Below are positions 46,236 to 56,327 of a stretch of DNA of 56,808 nt, in pieces (positions within the stretch are counted from its first letter, which is position 1; each line of letters starts with the position of its first letter). A model generated the notes under the pieces. The model did no database searches. It was not told where the DNA came from and saw only the letters and a program-made list of their open reading frames with translations. The translations under genes were made by a program, and so were the position numbers. The DNA is taken from the NCBI GenBank assembly GCA_024277895.1, contig JAJRUH010000065.1, forward strand, positions 1-56,808. The letters run 5' to 3'. This stretch comes from Bacteroidota bacterium (lineage in GTDB: Bacteria > Bacteroidota > Bacteroidia > Bacteroidales > JAADGE01).

Positions 46236-46392
46236 GAGGCTGTCCGGAAAGACTGTTTTGTCATACTAAACTCGTTTCAATATCTTTATTAAACGATTAA
46301 AAATCAGCTCTGTAAGATTCCGAACCACGAAGTGCCTCAGCAAAGCTAAATAAATTCATAATGACATTTTCGGATACTTCTCAGACAGTATC
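46236..46392. repeat. Candidate small MITE-like inverted-repeat element (157 bp)
   Basis: The left end GAGGCTGTCCGGAAAG and the complement of the right end GATACTGTCTGAGAAG align as imperfect inverted repeats. The alignment extends inward over roughly 44 nt, including matching TGTCAT words (TGTCATACTAAAC at 46259-46271 against the complement of 46346-46366). There are no coding frames. It lies between two minus-strand genes. A family relationship is suggested by shape only; only one copy is in the window. Confidence 0.45.
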
Positions 46393-46408
46393 ACAATACT
46401 TTTATAAA

Positions 46409-46777
46409 TTAATGTTCGCAATTATGTTCATGATCTTCTGCATCGTGATTACACATATTTGCAGTTGTTTTTAAAGTTCCGGATAAAAAATCACCTACAA
46501 CTTTAGCGGGTTCATTTGCAGGAGCACCCGTAAACACATTGATATTATTTTGATTTAAAATTTCAACAGCTTTCGGTCCTATACCTCCTGTTATTAAATC
46601 TGTTACATTATTTTCTGCCAACCAATTCGGGATTACACCAAATTCGTGAGGCGGCGGGGTTTCCATTTGTTCTTTTACAACTTTATCATTTTCGGCATGA
46701 TAAAAATAAAAATGTGGTGCATGACCGAAATGTGCTGATAATTTACCGTCAATGACGGGAATTGCTATTTTTCTCAT
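46409..46777 (-). CDS. NifX/NifB-domain (dinitrogenase cofactor-like) protein with His/Cys tail
   Basis: This 122-residue protein begins MRKIAIPVIDGKLSAHFGHAPHFYFYHAENDKVVKEQMETPPPHEFGVIPNWLAENNVTDLITGGIGPKAVEILNQNNINVF, a typical NifX/NafY-type iron-molybdenum cofactor-carrier fold. The C-terminal tail CNHDAEDHEHNCEH is rich in His and Cys and should bind metal. Outside nitrogen fixers such proteins are often found with [4Fe-4S] or MRP-like scaffolds. No nif genes are nearby, so a nitrogenase link is unlikely. It lies 3 bp after mqnA in the same direction. Confidence 0.85.
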   Translation of the reverse strand: MRKIAIPVIDGKLSAHFGHAPHFYFYHAENDKVVKEQMETPPPHEFGVIPNWLAENNVTDLITGGIGPKAVEILNQNNINVFTGAPANEPAKVVGDFLSGTLKTTANMCNHDAEDHEHNCEH

Positions 46778-46780
46778 TGT

Positions 46781-47545
46781 TTATATTTTTAATTCTTTAA
46801 TTTTATCTAAAAATAATTGCATCCCTTTTCTTTTTTCAACATCTAAAGAATAGCTGATACTTTTTGTTAAATATTTTTTTAAATCTATTTCGGAATTATT
46901 AAATTCTTTTTTATAATCGCTGATTGCAGCATCTATATTCATCAGGCCGGTTTTCAAAGCATTATTAAAATCTTTCACAAATCGGTCGTTTAACTTTTTG
47001 TTTGCAGCCCATACCGCAAATACAAAGGGATATGATGTATATTTCAACCAAATTTCCGATAAATCGTAAATATATTCAAATTTATTTTGATATTTAAAAA
47101 CACGATCTCCGATTATTAATGCAGCTGTCTGATTATCAATATCATCTTCATAACCGGCTTCGGCTGAAACATATTCCGGATTAATATTAAAATAATTTCC
47201 GACTAATATTTTTGTTAATCTGACGGAAGTTCTTGATTGATAGTCTAACAGAATTCTTTTAATATTTTTAATCGGTACATGACAAAAAAGAGAAACTGTA
47301 TCAACTTTTCCAACGGCACCGAGACAATAGTTTGAAATAATCTGCGGATTTTGTAATTTACTGATTTCTGCAACAGGAATTAGCCCTATATCCACTTCAT
47401 CATTTAGTAATTTATCGGCACAAACAGACGGTATATCTTTCTGCAAATCAATTTGAAGCATTAAGGACTTATCGTTTTCAATTCCGTAAATAAAAGGTAA
47501 AGTATTGAGATATGAAACTGCTGATATTTTAATTTTCTTTTTCAA
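46781..47545 (-). CDS. mqnA: Menaquinone biosynthesis chorismate dehydratase MqnA
   Basis: This 254-residue protein begins MKKKIKISAVSYLNTLPFIYGIENDKSLMLQIDLQKDIPSVCADKLLNDEVDIGLIPVAEISKL, the MqnA signature SAVSYLNTxP and VDIGLIPVAE. It dehydrates chorismate to 3-enolpyruvylbenzoate, the first step of the futalosine route to menaquinone. This suggests the organism makes menaquinone by that route. The other mqn genes are not in the window. It is inside the minus-strand run, 5 bp after the EI24 gene. Confidence 0.88.
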   Translation of the reverse strand: MKKKIKISAVSYLNTLPFIYGIENDKSLMLQIDLQKDIPSVCADKLLNDEVDIGLIPVAEISKLQNPQIISNYCLGAVGKVDTVSLFCHVPIKNIKRILLDYQSRTSVRLTKILVGNYFNINPEYVSAEAGYEDDIDNQTAALIIGDRVFKYQNKFEYIYDLSEIWLKYTSYPFVFAVWAANKKLNDRFVKDFNNALKTGLMNIDAAISDYKKEFNNSEIDLKKYLTKSISYSLDVEKRKGMQLFLDKIKELKI

Positions 47546-47550
47546 ATTAT

Positions 47551-48372
47551 TCAGATTTCAGTATTAATAATCTTATCTGTTTCAGCATCTTCAATTCTTC
47601 TAATCTCAACCATTGAAACTGTTCCTGCAATTACAGAAATAACGGCAACAAATGCCGACAAGGCAACACCGATATACGGAATAAAAAGAACCAAAGCGAA
47701 CAATGAACCGTTAACAAGAGCAACCCATTTATATTTTCGCATAAAAGAAACACTGTCTTTGATATTTCGTTTATGTCGTTCATTTGAATAATCCATATAT
47801 GAAAATCCGTAAAAATAAGATGTAATGAGAAACATAAAAATAACTCCTATCCAACTGATAAATGAAAGAATTAATCCTGCCGTAAAGATTAAAATCATTA
47901 TGGCGGTTTCAAAAAGAATATTTCGGATTGCGATACCGATGCCTCTGAACACATCTTTGAAAAATTGCTTTATTTCAAACGGATAATCACTATTCGCGTT
48001 AGTTAATATTTTTTCGGTCTTTTCAGAAATAACAGAAAAAAGCGGTGATAGAATAATTACTATCAGATATCCTCCCAAATAGGTAAAACTGATAAAAAAC
48101 AGGACATAAATCAAAGCAGTAATAATTCCGGATAAAGCAGCTTTCAGAACTTCCGAACCCCAAAAATCAGCATTGCCTATATTAATCCAATCCATCAAGG
48201 CATGTCTTGCTGTTACGGCTAAATCAACAACTTCGCTCATTCCGATCCAAAAAATTAAAATATTCAAAAGCAAAGGGAAGAACATATATTTCATAAATCC
48301 TTTGGAAAAGATTAAGTCCAGTGCCTTAAAATAGCCCTTAAATCCAATTGAGATTTGTTTTCCGAAATTCAT
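47551..48372 (-). CDS. EI24 domain-containing integral membrane protein (CysZ-like)
   Basis: This 273-residue protein begins [45 protein letters not shown] and has four or more TM helices, with [26 protein letters not shown] in the middle. This is the EI24/CysZ-like family. CysZ members transport sulfate; other members have no known role. It lies 5 bp after lon and 5 bp before mqnA, so it is likely co-transcribed with both. No sulfur genes are close, so sulfate transport is not implied. Confidence 0.8.
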   Translation of the reverse strand: MNFGKQISIGFKGYFKALDLIFSKGFMKYMFFPLLLNILIFWIGMSEVVDLAVTARHALMDWINIGNADFWGSEVLKAALSGIITALIYVLFFISFTYLGGYLIVIILSPLFSVISEKTEKILTNANSDYPFEIKQFFKDVFRGIGIAIRNILFETAIMILIFTAGLILSFISWIGVIFMFLITSYFYGFSYMDYSNERHKRNIKDSVSFMRKYKWVALVNGSLFALVLFIPYIGVALSAFVAVISVIAGTVSMVEIRRIEDAETDKIINTEI

Positions 48373-48377
48373 GTAAG

Positions 48378-50822
48378 TTATTTAGTTTTAAATCTGACAG
48401 GATTATTAACTTTTTGTTTTAATAAAGCAATATCCAAAACTTCCGTAATTGTTTCTGCAAAATGGAATTTCAAACCCTTCAGATACAAATCATTAATTTC
48501 TTCAATGTCTTTTTCATTATCTTTAGGCAATATAAGTTCCTTAATATCAGCACGTTTTGCAGCCAATATTTTTTCTTTTATTCCTCCGACCGGTAATACT
48601 TTTCCTCTTAATGTCATTTCACCTGTCATGGCCAGTCTGTTTTTAATTTTTCTTTGAGTCAGAACGGAAGCCATTGATGTTACCATTGTTATTCCGGCAG
48701 AAGGACCGTCTTTCGGTATTGCACCTTCAGGCACATGAATATGTACATTGTAATTTTTAAAAATACTGTCTTTAATCTTAAAATCTTCGGAATGTGCTTT
48801 CATATATTCAAAAGCAATTACTGCAGATTCTTTCATTACTTGCCCTAAATTTCCCGTTAAATTTAATTGTCCGTTGCCTTTACTGACACTCGATTCAATA
48901 AAAAGAATTTTTCCGCCTACTTGTGTCCAAGCCAGTCCGGTAACTACTCCGGCAAATTCATTGCCTTCGTATTTGCCTTTAATATAACGCGGAATGCCCA
49001 GATAATCCTGAATATCTGCTGTTTTTAATAATTTGGAATAATTTTCTTCAAGAGCAATTTTTTTTGCAATTTTACGTATAACTTCTGCAATTTTCTTTTC
49101 CAAATTTCGTACTCCGGATTCTCCGGTATAATCAGTAATTATTTTTTCAATTGCTTCTTTAGAGAATTTTAATTGCGAAACTTTTAATCCGTGCTCTTTT
49201 AATTGTCGAGGAATTAAATGCCTCTTAGCAATTTCAATTTTTTCTTCTACAATGTATCCGGAAACTTCAATCAGTTCCATTCTGTCTCTGAGTGCCGAAT
49301 TAATTGTATTTAATGAATTAGCAGTAGCTATAAATAATATTTTTGACAAATCAAATTCCAGCTCTAAATAATTATCGTAAAATGTATTATTTTGCTCCGG
49401 GTCAAGCACTTCAAGCAATGCAGAAGACGGATCTCCTCTGAAATCATTACCGATTTTATCAATCTCATCCAAAATAAAAACGGGATTTGATGATTTAACT
49501 TTTTTTAGATTTTGAATAATTCTTCCGGGCATTGCACCGATATATGTTTTTCTGTGTCCGCGAATTTCTGCTTCGTCATGCAAACCTCCGAGTGACATTC
49601 TGGCATATTTTCGTTCCAAAGCATGGGCAACAGATTTTCCGAGGGAGGTTTTCCCTACTCCGGGCGGTCCGTAAAGGCATAAAATCGGGGCTTTTAAATC
49701 ACCTTTTAATTTTAAAACAGCAAGATGTTCTAAAATACGATCTTTCACATTATCGAGTCCGTAATGATCGTCATCCAAAATCTTTTTTGCTCGTTTTAAA
49801 TCGAAATTATCTTTGGTATATTCGTTCCAAGGCAAGTCAACAAGTGTCTGAGCATAAATAAGTTGGTATGAATAATCAGGAGCCATCGGATTTATTTGTT
49901 TCAAACGATTTATTTGTTTTTTGAAGGCTTCTTCCGCATCTTTATTCCATTTTTTCTTCTTTGCTTTTTTTTCAAGTTCTTCAATTTCAACTTTCGGAGA
50001 TTCTAAACCTAATTCATCCTGTATCGCTTTCATTTGCTGATGCAAAAAATATTCTTTTTGCTGCTGATTCATCTCTGTTTTTGCCTTATTTTGAATGTTA
50101 TCTTTAAGTTCTAATTTTTGAACTTCTTCGGATAAATATTTTAATAATAAAGCAGCTCTGCCGGATAAATCATTTTCTTCAAGCAATTTTTGTTTGTCTT
50201 TTGCATTAACATCCGTATTTGAAGATACAAAATTGATTAAAAACTCCGGTGAATCTATATTATTAATTGCAAAAACAGCTTCTTTCGGAAGATTTGAAGA
50301 AAGGTGTATTATTTTTACAGATAATTCCTTAACGGAGATAATTTGAGCTTCAAATTCCTTTTTATCAAAAGTTTCATTTGTAGTATTCAGAACATCATAT
50401 TTAACTTTCAAATACGGTTTCACAGAAAGTTCTTCTGTTATTTTAAATCTTGTAATACCTTGGAGAACAGCAGTTTTTTCACCGTCAGGCATATCAAAAA
50501 GTTTTATGACTCGTGCTAATGTACCTATTTTATATATGTCTTTAAACTTCGGATCTTCTGTTTTTTCATCTTTCTGACTGATTATTCCGATAAGAATATC
50601 TTTTTTATGTGCTTCTTTAATCAGTTTTAATGATTTTTTTCTGCCTACAGCAATAGGAATCACAATTTGAGGAAATAATACTGTATTTCTTAATGTAAGA
50701 AGTTGTAATTCGTCGGGTAAATCAAAATCATCAACCGATAATTTATCAATATCCGCAGCTAAAGGAATCATTTCAGCGGTATTTGCTTCATTTTTATTTC
50801 CGAAAATAATATCTTTAAACAT
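48378..50822 (-). CDS. lon: Lon protease
   Basis: I choose the ATG at 50822 ([14 protein letters not shown]) rather than 39 nt upstream because the intervening residues (TCKFKYSKKERF) are unlike Lon N-termini. This 814-residue LonA has the N-terminal substrate domain, coiled coil, AAA+ ATPase (Walker A GPPGVGKT, residues 385-392; [19 protein letters not shown]), and a C-terminal protease with the Ser708-Lys751 dyad ([20 protein letters not shown]). It degrades damaged proteins. It follows psd by 81 bp. Confidence 0.97.
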   Translation of the reverse strand: MFKDIIFGNKNEANTAEMIPLAADIDKLSVDDFDLPDELQLLTLRNTVLFPQIVIPIAVGRKKSLKLIKEAHKKDILIGIISQKDEKTEDPKFKDIYKIGTLARVIKLFDMPDGEKTAVLQGITRFKITEELSVKPYLKVKYDVLNTTNETFDKKEFEAQIISVKELSVKIIHLSSNLPKEAVFAINNIDSPEFLINFVSSNTDVNAKDKQKLLEENDLSGRAALLLKYLSEEVQKLELKDNIQNKAKTEMNQQQKEYFLHQQMKAIQDELGLESPKVEIEELEKKAKKKKWNKDAEEAFKKQINRLKQINPMAPDYSYQLIYAQTLVDLPWNEYTKDNFDLKRAKKILDDDHYGLDNVKDRILEHLAVLKLKGDLKAPILCLYGPPGVGKTSLGKSVAHALERKYARMSLGGLHDEAEIRGHRKTYIGAMPGRIIQNLKKVKSSNPVFILDEIDKIGNDFRGDPSSALLEVLDPEQNNTFYDNYLELEFDLSKILFIATANSLNTINSALRDRMELIEVSGYIVEEKIEIAKRHLIPRQLKEHGLKVSQLKFSKEAIEKIITDYTGESGVRNLEKKIAEVIRKIAKKIALEENYSKLLKTADIQDYLGIPRYIKGKYEGNEFAGVVTGLAWTQVGGKILFIESSVSKGNGQLNLTGNLGQVMKESAVIAFEYMKAHSEDFKIKDSIFKNYNVHIHVPEGAIPKDGPSAGITMVTSMASVLTQRKIKNRLAMTGEMTLRGKVLPVGGIKEKILAAKRADIKELILPKDNEKDIEEINDLYLKGLKFHFAETITEVLDIALLKQKVNNPVRFKTK

Positions 50823-50903
50823 AAATCTTTCTTTTTTGGAGTATTTGAATTTACATGTCAATGGTCGTGCCGGATATGTAAAACAGGAAATTTCGGCAGA
50901 TTA

Positions 50904-51575
50904 TTATCTTTTCTCGGAAGAAAACTCTGCAATTAATGTCTGAGTACCTTTTACTTTATCTCCTATTTTTACTTTTACATCAGAATTTATCGGTAAGAAA
51001 ATATCAACACGCGAGCCGAATTTAATAAATCCGCATTCTTCTGATTGCTTAACATTATCACCTTCTCTTACAAAAAAAACTACTCTGCGAGCCACCGTTC
51101 CGGCAATTTGACGATAGAGAATTTCTGTTCCTTTTTCATTTTTAATAACAACGGATGTACGTTCATTTTCTTCTGAAGATTTCGGATTTTTTGCTAATAA
51201 ATATTTCCCTTCGTGATACCTGAAGTATTTAATTATTCCGCTGACCGGAAACCAATTAATATGTACATTCCAAAGCGACATAAAAATTGAAATTTGAATA
51301 CGTTCATCTTTAAAATATTCGTTTTCAACTGTTTTTTCAATAACAACAACTTTTCCGTCAGCCGGTGCTATTATTCCCGAATGATTAATAATCAGATTCC
51401 TTTTTGGCTTTCTGAAAAAAAATATCACAATAAAAAAGATAATAAGTGATACAAGTAAGGAAGTTGTTGTAATAATTTTACAATCGTAAAAAAATACGTA
51501 AACGGCGATATTAAATAAAGTTAAACTTAAAACTGCGATAAGAATTGTATGAATTCCTTCTCTGTGAATTTTCAT
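50904..51575 (-). CDS. psd: Phosphatidylserine decarboxylase family protein
   Basis: This 223-residue protein has two N-terminal TM segments, then IIAPADGKVVVIEKTVENEYFKDERIQISIFMSLWNVHINWFPVSGII and a C-terminal IKFGSRVDIFLP. The Gly-Ser (FGS) site is where self-cleavage makes the pyruvoyl cofactor. It converts phosphatidylserine to phosphatidylethanolamine. It lies 75 bp after cdsA on the same strand, and lon follows, so it belongs to the envelope-lipid segment of the run. Small Bacteroidota forms of this length are typical. Confidence 0.93.
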   Translation of the reverse strand: MKIHREGIHTILIAVLSLTLFNIAVYVFFYDCKIITTTSLLVSLIIFFIVIFFFRKPKRNLIINHSGIIAPADGKVVVIEKTVENEYFKDERIQISIFMSLWNVHINWFPVSGIIKYFRYHEGKYLLAKNPKSSEENERTSVVIKNEKGTEILYRQIAGTVARRVVFFVREGDNVKQSEECGFIKFGSRVDIFLPINSDVKVKIGDKVKGTQTLIAEFSSEKR

Positions 51576-51650
51576 TCCGAAAAATTAATATTTATTAAAG
51601 TGTAAAGATACGAAACTTACATAAATTCTGTATAAGAGAATTAATTTTGA

Positions 51651-52487
51651 TTATAAAAAGAAGTATTCAATAATCTTTAAATAGAGAAATATCATAGGTG
51701 CTGCAAAAAAGGTACTGTCGAAACGATCAAGTAATCCGCCGTGTCCGGGCATTATTGTACCGGAATCTTTAATTCCGGCTCTGCGTTTAAGCCACGATTC
51801 CGTTAAGTCTCCGTAAACACCGAAAACTACTGTTACGGCAGCGAAAATCATCCATTCAGGCAAGGTTAAACTCTTAAAGTACAAAGCGATAACATAGGCA
51901 GCAACAAAAGCAAAAATTGCACCGCCGATTGTTCCTTCCCAAGTTTTATTAGGAGAAATACGTTCAAATAATTTAGTTTTTCCGAATTTTGAACCGATTA
52001 AATAAGCTCCTGTATCATTTATCCAGAGTATTACAAAAAGAGCTAATAAATATTTATGTGTAAAAACGCCTTTATTTATTCCTGAAAAAGCTATAAAATT
52101 TAATGTCGCCATAGGAATTACAACATAAATAATTCCGAAAACAGTAAATGCGATACTTAAAAAATGGTCTTCTCTGTCTTGATAAATTTCAAAAATAAAC
52201 AGAAAAATAACAAGAAATATTGCGACAAAATAAGATATAGAAGGAATATCATCGCGAGCAACAAAGAAAGTTAATAACCAGACGGTTAATCCTAAAAAAA
52301 GTCCGTAATATTTTTGCGGTTTATTGCCTGTTTTTTCAAATAAATGATATGCCTCTGCTAAAGCTATAAGTGTAATTAACAGAAATACAACAACATATAA
52401 ATATTCATTAATTAAAATACCGCCCAACAGAACAATAACAAAAATCAAAGCAGACAAAGCTCTTTTTAACAAATTACGTTTCAACAT
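51651..52487 (-). CDS. cdsA: Phosphatidate cytidylyltransferase (CDP-diacylglycerol synthase)
   Basis: This 278-residue protein has eight or so TM helices and the CTP-binding signature ESWLKRRAGIKDSGTIMPGHGGLLDRFDS near residues 229-257, preceded by DTGAYLIGSKFGKTKLFERISPNKTWEGTIGG. It makes CDP-diacylglycerol, the precursor for phosphatidylserine and hence for psd next door. It lies 5 bp after the five-repeat gene. Confidence 0.95.
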   Translation of the reverse strand: MLKRNLLKRALSALIFVIVLLGGILINEYLYVVVFLLITLIALAEAYHLFEKTGNKPQKYYGLFLGLTVWLLTFFVARDDIPSISYFVAIFLVIFLFIFEIYQDREDHFLSIAFTVFGIIYVVIPMATLNFIAFSGINKGVFTHKYLLALFVILWINDTGAYLIGSKFGKTKLFERISPNKTWEGTIGGAIFAFVAAYVIALYFKSLTLPEWMIFAAVTVVFGVYGDLTESWLKRRAGIKDSGTIMPGHGGLLDRFDSTFFAAPMIFLYLKIIEYFFL

Positions 52488-52492
52488 GTCAA

Positions 52493-53431
52493 CTATAGTT
52501 TTGCTATCAGATTTTGAGCTTTCTTAAGATAATCTTTTTCTGTATATAACTCAATTTCACCGAGTAAAAATGTTGTATCTTTATCGTTAATAATAACTGA
52601 AGGTATTCCGGCTTCTTCTAAAATGCTTTTATGAAACAGTGCATTTGCTATATCGGAATATGTTTTAAGCACTACCCATTCTTTATTTTCAGCTAAATAT
52701 TTATTTGCAGTTTCAATATCATTTTCTTTTACAAATAACTGAATTTTTCCGTTGTCTTTTTTAATAAGTGCTTTTATTTTTTTTGAAAACAAAAGTTCTT
52801 CTGCTTTTTCAATTTTACTTAACGAATCAAATTCTTTAAATAATTTATAATTTTTGAGTTCTGAAATATATTTTTTTGCTTTGTCCGAATCATCATTTTT
52901 AACATAGATACTTATAGTTTCCAAATGATAATCTGAATCTTTTTTCTTGATTACAATAGTATTAATAAGGTTTTCGGCAAGCAAATCAACATAATATTTT
53001 GTTTGTCTTACTTTATTGCAAATCAGCACTCTTGACCAATCTTTTAATTCTTTGCCTGTCAAATACGGGATTGTTTTTTCAACATCTTTATTTTCAACAT
53101 AGAGTTCATAATTATCTAAAATGTATTTTTGACTTTCTTTCCTTTTAAGAATGGTTTTTATTCCGGTATTCTGCAATACTTTTTGAAATAACAAAACAGG
53201 TTTTAAATCAACAAATGAGTTAATTTTTGTTAAACCGTCAAAATCATCAATTAAAGCACGTGCTTTTTTTTCATTGTTTTTTTCAACATATAAATCAATA
53301 TTTCCCAAAAGAAATAAGCTGTCTTTTTCATCTAAAATAACGGCATTAATATCGTTTTGATTAAGAATACTTTTTCTTAATTCTGCTTGATGAAATCTCT
53401 CAAAAGTTTGAATTTTAACCCAATTCTTCAT
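52493..53431 (-). CDS. Protein with five tandem DUF2007-like repeats
   Basis: The 312-residue protein is made of five similar units, roughly residues 4-61, 71-124, 132-190, 196-248 and 252-312. Each has a helix with a short charged tail, then a beta pair such as FLLGNIDLYVEK, YILDNYELYVEN, YHLETISIYVKN, KIQLFVKE and FLLGEIELYTEK, then a helix KARALI/KAQNLI. Units 1 and 5 are most alike. They match the DUF2007 (putative signal-transducing) type, a roughly 65-residue single-domain family; here five are fused. The gene is 12 bp after ftsH and 5 bp before cdsA. No enzymatic motif is visible. Confidence 0.7.
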   Translation of the reverse strand: MKNWVKIQTFERFHQAELRKSILNQNDINAVILDEKDSLFLLGNIDLYVEKNNEKKARALIDDFDGLTKINSFVDLKPVLLFQKVLQNTGIKTILKRKESQKYILDNYELYVENKDVEKTIPYLTGKELKDWSRVLICNKVRQTKYYVDLLAENLINTIVIKKKDSDYHLETISIYVKNDDSDKAKKYISELKNYKLFKEFDSLSKIEKAEELLFSKKIKALIKKDNGKIQLFVKENDIETANKYLAENKEWVVLKTYSDIANALFHKSILEEAGIPSVIINDKDTTFLLGEIELYTEKDYLKKAQNLIAKL

Positions 53432-53443
53432 AATGTCTAATAT

Positions 53444-55558
53444 TTAAAATTTCGTTGTATCTGAATCTTTCTTAGTTTCCTGTTCAGCTTCTTTTCTTCT
53501 TTTTTCTTGTTCTTGTTCTTGCTGATGTTTTAAACGTTCTTTGTTTTTCTGTCTTATTTTTTGAACTTCTTCGTCATATTCATCATTAAAAGGTCTTTTC
53601 CCGAGAATTCTTTCGGCATCTTCAAAATAAATAACTTCTTTTTCGAGCAGTAATTCAGCCAATTTTGTAATTCCCTCATTATTTTCTTTTAATATTTTTT
53701 TTGCACGGTTATACTGTTCTTCTATCATTTTCTTAACTTCCGCATCAATTAATTCGGCAGTTTGTTCGCTAAAAGGTTTTTGAAATTGAAATTCATTCGT
53801 ACCGCTTGAATCATAATAGCTTAAATTACCGATTTCATCACTCATACCAAAATAAGCAATCATTGAAAATGCTTGTTTAGTAACACGTTCCAAGTCATTT
53901 AAAGCACCGGTTGAAATTTTTCCGAAAGTTATTTCTTCAGAAGCTCTGCCTCCGAGCATAGCACACATTTCATCTAATAATTGTTCTTTAGTAGTTATTT
54001 GACGTTCGTGCGGTTGGTACCAAGCAGCCCCGAGAGCTTGTCCGCGCGGAACAATTGTTACTTTTACCAAAGGATGAGCATTTTCAAGCATCCAGCTAAC
54101 GGTTGCATGACCGGCTTCGTGATAAGCAATAGTCTTTTTTTCAGTTTTTGTAATTATTTTACTTTTTTTCTCAAGCCCGCCGATTATACGATCTATTGCA
54201 GCATGAAAATCCTCATGAAAAACATTTTTTTTATCTTTTCTTGCGGCAATTAAAGCAGCTTCGTTACAAACATTAGCAATATCGGCACCCGAAAAACCCG
54301 GTGTTTGCTTGGACAATTTCTGAATATCAACATCTTCACCTAATTTCAGCGGTTTAATATGTACTTTAAAAATATCTTCTCTTTCGGTTAAATCGGGTAA
54401 TTCAACATGTATTTGACGATCAAATCTGCCGGCACGCATTAATGCCGGGTCAAGAACATCGGATCGATTTGTTGCAGCAAGTATAATTACTCCGGTATTT
54501 GTGTCGAACCCGTCCATTTCAGTAAGTAATTGATTTAATGTATTTTCTCTTTCGTCATTTCCGCCTAAGCTGGCTCCTCTGCTTCTTGTTCTTCCGATTG
54601 CATCAATTTCATCAATAAAAACGATACAAGGCGATTTTTGTTTTGCTTGTGCAAATAAATCACGAACACGTGATGCACCAACACCTACAAACATTTCAAC
54701 AAAATCGGAACCTGACAGTGAAAAAAACGGCACATTTGCTTCTCCGGCAACTGCTTTTGCAAGTAAAGTTTTCCCGGTTCCGGGAGGTCCTACCAGCAAA
54801 GCACCTTTAGGAATTTTACCGCCTAATTTGGTATATTTATCAGGTCTTTTAAGAAAATCCACAATTTCCTGAACTTCAATTTTTGCTTCTTCAAGTCCGG
54901 CAACATTACTGAAATTAACTTTCACTTTTGTTTTTTCATTATCAAAAAGTTTGGCTTTAGAGCGACCTACATTGAATATGCCGCCGGCACCGCCGCCCAT
55001 TCCGCTGCCCATTTTGCGAAAAAGAAACATCCAAATAGCAACAATTATTATCAAAGGCAATAACCAACCAAGCAATTCTCCCATTACATCTGTTCTGTTT
55101 TCATAATCAATAGGAACTCTGTTTATCTTATCAACATTTTTTTGAAGTTCTTCCATATCTTTTTCAAAAACTTCAACCGATCCGATATTAAAATAATAAT
55201 CAGGTGTATTACCTGCGGCAAATACTTTATTTTCTTTTCCTAAATCACTGAATTCAGGATCGCTGCGCATTTGCTCTTTAATATAAACCTCAACTTTTTC
55301 GTGGTTTACAACAACCAATTTCTCAGCTGCATGTTTCGGCATTATTTTAGTTTCAAAACGAAGTTGAGTTATTTTTTTCGCAGTTTCCTGATTTGAAAAA
55401 TAGTTTAAAGCAAAAAAGCCGACAGTTACAGCAATAAAAATAAAAATGGTATTTTTATTTCCTTTATTTTTGAACATATTATTGGCATCTTTAGGATTAC
55501 CCTTTTCAGGTCTTCTCTCAGGTATTTTATTTCTTATATCTTTATTTTTTTCTGACAT
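53444..55558 (-). CDS. ftsH: ATP-dependent zinc metalloprotease FtsH
   Basis: This 704-residue protein has TM1 (about residues 38-54) and TM2 (about 162-180). It also has Walker A GPPGTGKT (257-264), Walker [11 protein letters not shown] (313-322) and the zinc site HEAGH (480-484). The tail is Glu/Lys-rich ([25 protein letters not shown]). It degrades membrane and short-lived cytoplasmic proteins. It lies 11 bp after rsfS and 12 bp before the five-repeat gene, so the three are co-transcribed. Confidence 0.97.
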   Translation of the reverse strand: MSEKNKDIRNKIPERRPEKGNPKDANNMFKNKGNKNTIFIFIAVTVGFFALNYFSNQETAKKITQLRFETKIMPKHAAEKLVVVNHEKVEVYIKEQMRSDPEFSDLGKENKVFAAGNTPDYYFNIGSVEVFEKDMEELQKNVDKINRVPIDYENRTDVMGELLGWLLPLIIIVAIWMFLFRKMGSGMGGGAGGIFNVGRSKAKLFDNEKTKVKVNFSNVAGLEEAKIEVQEIVDFLKRPDKYTKLGGKIPKGALLVGPPGTGKTLLAKAVAGEANVPFFSLSGSDFVEMFVGVGASRVRDLFAQAKQKSPCIVFIDEIDAIGRTRSRGASLGGNDERENTLNQLLTEMDGFDTNTGVIILAATNRSDVLDPALMRAGRFDRQIHVELPDLTEREDIFKVHIKPLKLGEDVDIQKLSKQTPGFSGADIANVCNEAALIAARKDKKNVFHEDFHAAIDRIIGGLEKKSKIITKTEKKTIAYHEAGHATVSWMLENAHPLVKVTIVPRGQALGAAWYQPHERQITTKEQLLDEMCAMLGGRASEEITFGKISTGALNDLERVTKQAFSMIAYFGMSDEIGNLSYYDSSGTNEFQFQKPFSEQTAELIDAEVKKMIEEQYNRAKKILKENNEGITKLAELLLEKEVIYFEDAERILGKRPFNDEYDEEVQKIRQKNKERLKHQQEQEQEKRRKEAEQETKKDSDTTKF

Positions 55559-55569
55559 TTCTTTTTTCT

Positions 55570-55944
55570 TTAATTTTCAACACTTGAATACTTTACGTTA
55601 ACTTCGGTAATTTCTGCATCGGCCCATAAATCCTCCAATTTATAAGTATTTCTGAACTCAGACCTGAACACATGTACCACAACATCAAAATAGTCCAAAA
55701 TAATCCATTCGGCATTTTCATAACCTTCTTTATGAAATACTTTTTCTCCGGTTTCTTTTCTTACAAATCGTTCAACAGAATCGGCTGCAGCTTCAACTTG
55801 TTTGTCAGTTTCTGCTTCACATATTATAAAAAAATCCGTAATTGAGTTTTGTGTTCCTCTAAAATCTATTTTTACAATATTCTTTGCTTTCTTTTCTGTC
55901 ATTCCTTCCAAAATTGCATTTAGAAGTTTTTGAATTTTTACCAT
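55570..55944 (-). CDS. rsfS: Ribosome silencing factor RsfS
   Basis: This 124-residue protein begins MVKIQKLLNAILEGMTEKKAKNIVKIDFRGTQNSITDFFIICEAETDKQVEAAADSVERFVRKETGEKVFHKEGYENAEWIILDYFDVVVHVFRSEFRNTYKLEDLWADA, a complete RsfS/DUF143 protein. It binds L14 and blocks joining of the ribosomal subunits in poor conditions. It opens the minus-strand run rsfS-ftsH-(five-repeat)-cdsA-psd. Possible minus-strand -7 boxes TAAATTTG lie at 55976-55983 and 55986-55993. Confidence 0.95.
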   Translation of the reverse strand: MVKIQKLLNAILEGMTEKKAKNIVKIDFRGTQNSITDFFIICEAETDKQVEAAADSVERFVRKETGEKVFHKEGYENAEWIILDYFDVVVHVFRSEFRNTYKLEDLWADAEITEVNVKYSSVEN

Positions 55945-56327
55945 AAATTTTATTTGTATTTTTTAATTAATCCGGCAAATTTAATCAAATTTATACGATA
56001 AATGAACTTTACTGTAAAATTGTATCCTCTTTAAAATTTTCTTACTCGGCAAGTTTGAGACAATTAACTTAATATGAAAATGTTACTACCTTATACTTTA
56101 TAAAACACATACCGAAACAGAAACATATAAAACTGTCTGTCAATGATATAATTTTATGCAACTGTTAATTCATAAGTTTTCGGAGTGTCAGATAAATGTT
56201 TGTTAATCATACCGTTTAATTGACTATAAAATGAAAAAAAACAAAATATTTAATAAAAAAAATATTACTTTTGTCTCACGTAAAAATACTTTACCGTAAA
56301 ACGCAACTTTACAAAAATTATATAGCC
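55945..56327. other. Divergent intergenic region between rsfS and the last gene
   Basis: About 380 bp, A/T-rich, with no ORF. It holds possible minus-strand -7 boxes for rsfS (55976-55993) and a plus-strand TACTTTTG box at 56266-56273, 54 nt before the ATG at 56328. Nothing else was recognised. Confidence 0.5.

Noticed and set aside
46409..46777. Nitrogen fixation link of the NifX-like gene
   Set aside because: No nif genes are present; the fold alone does not show nitrogenase function.
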